Shown here piece by piece: positions 60,350 to 64,000 of a stretch of DNA of 64,000 bases. Source of the stretch: Streptomyces albipurpureus (GTDB lineage Bacteria > Actinomycetota > Actinomycetes > Streptomycetales > Streptomycetaceae); assembly GCF_023701525.1 (NCBI RefSeq), contig NZ_JAMQAW010000028.1, forward strand, positions 99,357-163,356, written 5' to 3'. Position 1 is the stretch's first letter. Each line of letters begins with the position of its first letter. The notes below the pieces were generated by a model. The model saw only the letters and a list, made by a program, of their open reading frames with translations, made no database searches and was not told the origin of the DNA. A program made the position numbers and the translations under genes.

Positions 60350-61555
60350 TCAGCTTCGGAGCACCAACGCCTGCCCCGCGACCACCAACAGCACCTGCTC
60401 GCACTCCGCCGCGTAGGCCGCGTTCAACCGCCCCAGCTCATCGCGGAAGCGCCGACCCGACGCGGTGGCCGGTACGACCCCCGAGCCCACCTCATTGGTC
60501 ACCGTGACCAGCGTCCGCTGGGTCTCCCGCACGGCGGCGACCAACTCGGCGACCCGCTGACGCAGCGCCTGCTCACCGCCCTGCCGCCACCGCGCGTCGT
60601 CCCAGGCGCCCACCCGGTCCATCGCGTCGGTGAGCCACAGCGACAGACAGTCGATCAGCAGCGGCGGACCGTCCTCCGCGAGCAGCGGCACCAGATCACA
60701 TGTCTCAGCCGTACGCCAGGAACCGGGTCGGCGCTCCCGGTGCAGGGAGACCCGATCCGCCCACTCGGCATCCTCCTCCCGGGTCCCTCCCGTCGCCACG
60801 TACAGCACATCCGGGAAGGTCTCCAGGCGCCGCTCGGCCTCCAGGGACTTGCCCGAGCGCGCCCCGCCAGTGACCAGCGTGCGGCGCGGCACATCCGGTA
60901 CGGCGTGGTACTCGCCGACCGTCAGGGTCGTCCCATCGGGTACGGCTCGCGCACCCGCGGCGGAGAGCCTGCGATCCAGTTCAGGGCCGCCCGGGACCTC
61001 ATGGCCGATATGTACGGCGATCACATCCGTGGTCGCACCGATCGCTCCGGCCGCCCGCAACCGGGCGATCGCACCAGGGCGGCCGATGACATCGGCCACG
61101 ACCATCTCATAAGCGGCCCGCCCCTCCGCGAGACCGGCCGGGGCGCCACCCGGAGGCAGATACAGCAACCGATCACCCTCGGGCGAAGACACCTCGTACC
61201 CGGTACCCGGGTGATCCATCGCCACCGCCCGCACCCGATGCCCGCTGATCAGCGTCAACACCCGACCATCCGGCACCCGCCCCGCCGACGGCAACCCCGC
61301 GGGCAGTTCGACGGCAGGGCCGTCGTGCGGATGCGTCAACAGCACTTGACGTACGCCGACGAGCGAATGGCCCGCCCGGGCGGCGGCCAGCGCGGCACCG
61401 GGCGTGAGATCGAGCAGCAGGGCCCCGTCCACGAGCAGCGCGGTGGCCGCCCTGGCATGAGGCCCGCGGGCGGCCGAACACATGGCACAGGGGCAGTCGG
61501 GCTGGGGGAGACCGGCAGGCGAGCCGGTGCCGAGCAAAGTCACTTCCACATCCAC
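60350..61555 (-). CDS. cobU: CobU/CobP adenosylcobinamide kinase-guanylyltransferase with N-terminal MBL-like domain
   Basis: 401-residue fusion. Residues 1-215 have a metallo-beta-lactamase-like fold start (MDVEVTLLGTGSPAGLPQPD), but the usual HxHxDH metal motif is degenerate: HPHDGP, lacking the final Asp-His. Residues 220-401 are the CobU kinase: Walker A GGARSGKS, the guanylylated His within RVSLHRERRP, and LLIDCLSLWLTDAM (Walker B). It activates adenosylcobinamide with ATP and GTP before CobS. First gene of the cobU-cobT operon. MBL activity is doubtful; it may be structural. Confidence 0.92.
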   Translation of the reverse strand: MDVEVTLLGTGSPAGLPQPDCPCAMCSAARGPHARAATALLVDGALLLDLTPGAALAAARAGHSLVGVRQVLLTHPHDGPAVELPAGLPSAGRVPDGRVLTLISGHRVRAVAMDHPGTGYEVSSPEGDRLLYLPPGGAPAGLAEGRAAYEMVVADVIGRPGAIARLRAAGAIGATTDVIAVHIGHEVPGGPELDRRLSAAGARAVPDGTTLTVGEYHAVPDVPRRTLVTGGARSGKSLEAERRLETFPDVLYVATGGTREEDAEWADRVSLHRERRPGSWRTAETCDLVPLLAEDGPPLLIDCLSLWLTDAMDRVGAWDDARWRQGGEQALRQRVAELVAAVRETQRTLVTVTNEVGSGVVPATASGRRFRDELGRLNAAYAAECEQVLLVVAGQALVLRS

Positions 61556-61641
61556 GATCCTCCCTCCTCACCGCGGGCAGTGCGCGTCCGGCTACGCTGC
61601 GGGCAGGACAGAGATCCTTTGCGGGACTCAGGGAGGCGTAC

Positions 61642-61848
61642 ATGGCATGGACGTGGCGGTTCGAAAAGTCCGACGGAACGGAGGTCCAGCCGGCCCTGGA
61701 GCCGGAGGAGTTCACGACCCAGGGGGACGCGGAGTCCTGGCTCGGTGAGCACTGGAAAGAGCTACGCGACGGGGGAGCGGACCAGGTGAAGCTCTCGGAA
61801 GACGAAACCCAGATCTACGGCCCGATGAGCCTGGACGCACCGGAGTAG
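61642..61848 (+). CDS. Small conserved acidic protein of unknown function
   Basis: 68-residue cytoplasmic protein: MAWTWRFEKSDGTEVQPALE followed by TTQGDAESWLGEHWKELRDG and a negatively charged C-terminus. It is a compact acidic domain common in actinobacteria, with no assigned role. GGGAGGCG lies just before ATG 61642. Divergent from cobU, with 86 bp between; the promoter element TACGCT near 61596 is possible. Confidence 0.82.
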   Translation: MAWTWRFEKSDGTEVQPALEPEEFTTQGDAESWLGEHWKELRDGGADQVKLSEDETQIYGPMSLDAPE

Positions 61849-61859
61849 CCACCCAGGGA

Positions 61860-61876
61860 CCGCCTTCGGGGGGCGG
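61860..61876 (+). terminator. Possible terminator of the small acidic protein gene
   Basis: CCGCC / GGCGG arms with loop TTCGGGG, 12 bp past the stop. Short stem, so uncertain. Confidence 0.4.
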
Positions 61877-61999
61877 CCGGCACTCCGAGCCTTGGGGTTT
61901 TGGCCGGTTGCCCCTTGGCGGGGGGCCTGGGGTCGGGGTTTGGGTCCTTGGGGTGGGGGCTCCCGTGTTGGGTGTCCTCACCGGGGGTGGAGGGTTCCG

Positions 62000-62022
62000 T
62001 CCTCAAACGCCGGACAGGCTGA
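62000..62022 (+). repeat. Dispersed Streptomyces intergenic motif
   Basis: The core CAAACGCCGGACAGGCTGA is one base different from the CAAACGCCGGACGGGCTGA motif I recall from many Streptomyces intergenic regions. Function unknown; the copy is single here. Confidence 0.55.
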
Positions 62023-62243
62023 GGTGGGTCGACGTGGTGGGTGCTTGTCTTGGTGGGGGCTGCCCGTGCTCAAGGTCGTGGGTTTCCTGTCGTGAGGGTC
62101 CTGTCCTGTGGGGGTTGGGGGGTGCTATCGGGGGTGACTCCTCAGCGTCGACGGCCCGAAGCGGCTCCGTGTCGGCATGCGGGTCTTGCCGTCGATCGCT
62201 TCCGGGGACACCCCCTGCGCGCCCCCATCCGATACTCGCCTCC

Positions 62244-62510
62244 CCTGGCACCCAGGCACCTGTCCTGTAGAGCTGGCGTGGGCAAACTGCGCGGCCCACG
62301 CCCAAGCCCGGCCCTCCCTGCCCTGTTGTAGAGCCGGGAAGGGGGCAGGCGTGCGACGCCCAAGCCTGGTGCCACCCTGGAGCCTGTCCTGCCCTGATGT
62401 AGAGCTGGGAAGGGGGCAGGTGTGCGGGGCCCACGCCCAGGACTGGTCACTCAGCACCCGGGGGGCGTATCCGGTGGAGGAACCGAGGGCCTATGTGTCC
62501 GGACTGATCT
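62244..62510 (+). repeat. Left arm of long inverted repeat
   Basis: Matches, in reverse complement, 63772-64000. The last 56 bp differ at about four positions. Contains the hairpin GCGTGGGC / GCCCACGC (62276-62301) and a local 71-bp duplication (62321-62355 and 62392-62426, differing at three positions). Confidence 0.85.
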
Positions 62511-62629
62511 GATCAATCGCAAAAGCCCAGGGAGCGGTTGGTGATCTCCACAAGGCGGAGAAGGTTCCTGGTCTATGCAGAAGGCCTTCGGGGGGCCATA
62601 CAGCGAAATGGGGACTTCGGCGGCGGGTG

Positions 62630-63700
62630 CTAGATCTCGCCGAGAGTTACTTGAGCCGTCCTGGCGTCACCATCACGCAGGTAGCCCACCACTACCTTCT
62701 CCCCGGGCTCGTCCGAGGCCAGAGCCTCCGCGAGGGAGGTGATCGTTGTGATCTGCGCCGATCCCACCTTGGTGATGATGTCTCCAGGCTTCAGCCCGGC
62801 GTTGTCCGCGGCTCCTCCCTTCTCCACTGTCACCACCGCGGCGCCCGAAGGCTGGTAACTGTCATCGAGGACCGTACGAGCCGTGATGTCCAGCGCCGCC
62901 CGACCTGAGTCCGTGACCCGGCCGTTCTGGATGATCTGATCCGCGACGGTCTTCACCATGGCCGCCGGAATGGCGAACCCAATTCCCGGAGCCGCGCCTT
63001 CCCCCAGCGCGGGGTCCGTGGCTGCCAATGTCGGAATGCCGATGACTTCGCTGTCCAGATTGACCAGTGCGCCCCCGCTGTTACCTGGGTTGATCGCGGC
63101 CGACGTCTGCAACATGTTCCCGATGGTCGCCCCCGTGCCGCCGCCCGACTCACTCTCGGTGACCGTGCGTCCGAGGGCAGAGATGATGCCTTGGGTCACG
63201 CTGCTTGACAGCCCCAACGGGGAACCCATCGCCAGCACGATCTGCCCCACTTGAACCTTGGACGAGTCGCCGAACTTGGCTGGCTTCAATCCGGCCGATG
63301 CCTGATCCAGCTTGATGACCGCCAGATCCTGTTCCGGATACGAGGAGACCAGCTTTGCGCTCAGGGGCGCTTCTCCCGTCGCCACGGTCACTTTGAAGGA
63401 TGACCCGTCACCCACCACATGCGCATTGGTGATCACATGCCCCTTGGTGTCATAGACGATGCCCGAGCCCAATGCGTCGCCCGCCTCGATCTGTACCACC
63501 GAGGGCAGCACGTTCTTGATCGCGGTCTCATAGTCGGTCTGAAGGTCGTTCGCGGCTTTGGGCGGTACCGCACGGGTGGAGGTCTCGGGCTGTGCGACCG
63601 GGGCGCTCGAACAACCCCCGATCAGGGTGGCCGCGCAGATCCCGGCGACGAGGAGCAGCATCCGGCGCATACGCCGGGTGGGGCGAGGGGATGCATCCAT
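62630..63700 (-). CDS. Lipoprotein HtrA-type serine protease with PDZ domain
   Basis: 356-residue exported protease. An N-terminal helix ending LIGGC gives a lipobox (Cys30), so it is likely anchored outside the cell. The trypsin-like domain has His94 (ITNAHVVGDG), Asp125 (YPEQDLAVIKL) and Ser208 (NPGNSGGALV). A C-terminal PDZ domain follows (residues about 270-350: AAVVTVEKGGAADNAGLKPG). HtrA proteins degrade misfolded envelope proteins. ATG 63700, with a weak site upstream. The gene is enclosed by inverted repeats. Confidence 0.92.
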   Translation of the reverse strand: MDASPRPTRRMRRMLLLVAGICAATLIGGCSSAPVAQPETSTRAVPPKAANDLQTDYETAIKNVLPSVVQIEAGDALGSGIVYDTKGHVITNAHVVGDGSSFKVTVATGEAPLSAKLVSSYPEQDLAVIKLDQASAGLKPAKFGDSSKVQVGQIVLAMGSPLGLSSSVTQGIISALGRTVTESESGGGTGATIGNMLQTSAAINPGNSGGALVNLDSEVIGIPTLAATDPALGEGAAPGIGFAIPAAMVKTVADQIIQNGRVTDSGRAALDITARTVLDDSYQPSGAAVVTVEKGGAADNAGLKPGDIITKVGSAQITTITSLAEALASDEPGEKVVVGYLRDGDARTAQVTLGEI

Positions 63701-63771
63701 GCCCGGAGTATCCCTTTTGACCTAACTCGCCGGCATGCGCTAGGCCGCCGATCAGGTGGCGAAGGGTGATG

Positions 63772-64000
63772 AAATCAGTCCGGACACATCTGCCCTCGAT
63801 TCCTCCACCGGATATGCCCCCCGGGTGCTGAGTGACCAGTCCTGGGCATGGGCCCCGCACACCTGCCCCCTTCCCAGCTCTACATCAGGGCAGGACAGGG
63901 CAGGACAGGACAGGCCCCAGGGTCAACGGGCACCAGGCTTGGGCGTGGGCCGCACAGTTTGCCCACGCCAGCTCTGCAGGACAGGTGCCTGGGTGCCAGG
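63772..64000 (-). repeat. Right arm of long inverted repeat, runs off window
   Basis: Reverse complement of 62244-62510, lacking the internal 71-bp duplication and carrying a short variable GTCCTGTCCTG tract. The end of the repeat is not reached here. Confidence 0.85.

Larger units (their letters stand above)
61849..62629. other. Long gap: G-rich leader, dispersed motif and inverted-repeat arm
   Basis: About 780 bp. Starts with a weak hairpin (61860-61876), then a strikingly G-rich plus strand, then a dispersed Streptomyces motif (62000-62022), and the left arm of the inverted repeat (62244-62510). No protein gene recognised; the open frames are unsupported. Confidence 0.6.

Noticed and set aside
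1..64000. CRISPR array, rRNA or tRNA genes, transposases
   Set aside because: Read through the window for regular spacers, RNA signatures and DDE or recombinase motifs; none recognised. Repeats present are tandem without spacers or inverted.

Overview
The window is high-GC actinobacterial DNA, almost certainly from a Streptomyces chromosome. The evidence is strong third-position G/C bias, frequent GTG and some TTG starts, paired glutamine synthetases glnA and glnII with GlnR-type boxes, and the block glnA - RDD protein - DUF4191 - SCO2195 family - lipA - lipB - aceE - E2 - lpd - pepA - cobS/cobT/cobU, which matches the order I recall from S. coelicolor. The ends are inside a sensor histidine kinase (left) and inside a repeat (right).

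Region 1 (1-10.1 kb): a truncated LiaS/DesK-type sensor kinase divergent from an MMPL exporter, an orphan Imm7 immunity protein, a small monooxygenase, an NAD-dependent epimerase, a membrane protein plus PepSY-TM protein pair, a winged-helix regulator without receiver domain, and a DUF6891 protein. Region 2 (10.3-23.3 kb): glnII; a translationally coupled pair made of a TROVE-like/von Willebrand A protein and an ARPP-2-like protein; a Gfo/Idh/MocA oxidoreductase; an ArsC-type reductase; a secreted DUF1906/SH3 protein; a GNAT-MOSC pair; a stand-alone hydroxymethylbilane synthase; and a Tat-exported amidohydrolase.

Region 3 (23.3-28.7 kb) looks like an accessory island placed beside glnA. It holds an overlapping pair (unknown protein plus single-TM protein), a cysteine-rich unknown protein, a divergent HTH-like regulator with a TTG start, and an orphan DUF5753 sensor domain. 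None has a clear function.

Region 4 (28.7-45.2 kb): glnA under an excellent four-half-site GlnR box, an RDD membrane protein, DUF4191, a small SCO2195-family gene with its own GlnR-like box, lipA and lipB for lipoate synthesis, a TPR regulator, an FAD oxidoreductase, an unusual HTH-coiled-coil-histidine-kinase fusion, and several enzymes and regulators. Region 5 (45.3-54.7 kb): pyruvate dehydrogenase E1 (aceE), a FadR-type GntR regulator, the actinobacterial E2 with two lipoyl domains, lpd and pepA. LipA/LipB make the lipoyl cofactor that this E2 carries, so regions 4 and 5 are functionally linked. Region 6 (55.2-64 kb): cobS, cobT and a CobU fusion (late cobalamin assembly), a membrane protein, an MprF/LysX-like membrane protein, and a lipoprotein HtrA-type protease enclosed by long inverted repeats.

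No tRNA, rRNA, CRISPR array, riboswitch or intact transposase was recognised. Most interesting for follow-up: the TROVE-like/ARPP-2 operon, the 23.6-28.6 kb island, the HTH-kinase fusion with a perfect dyad upstream, the palindromes shared by aceE and lpd, and four repeat structures (111-bp repeat duplicating the lipA tail, 18-bp repeat after the kinase fusion, 15-bp triple repeat before the amidohydrolase, inverted repeats around the protease).
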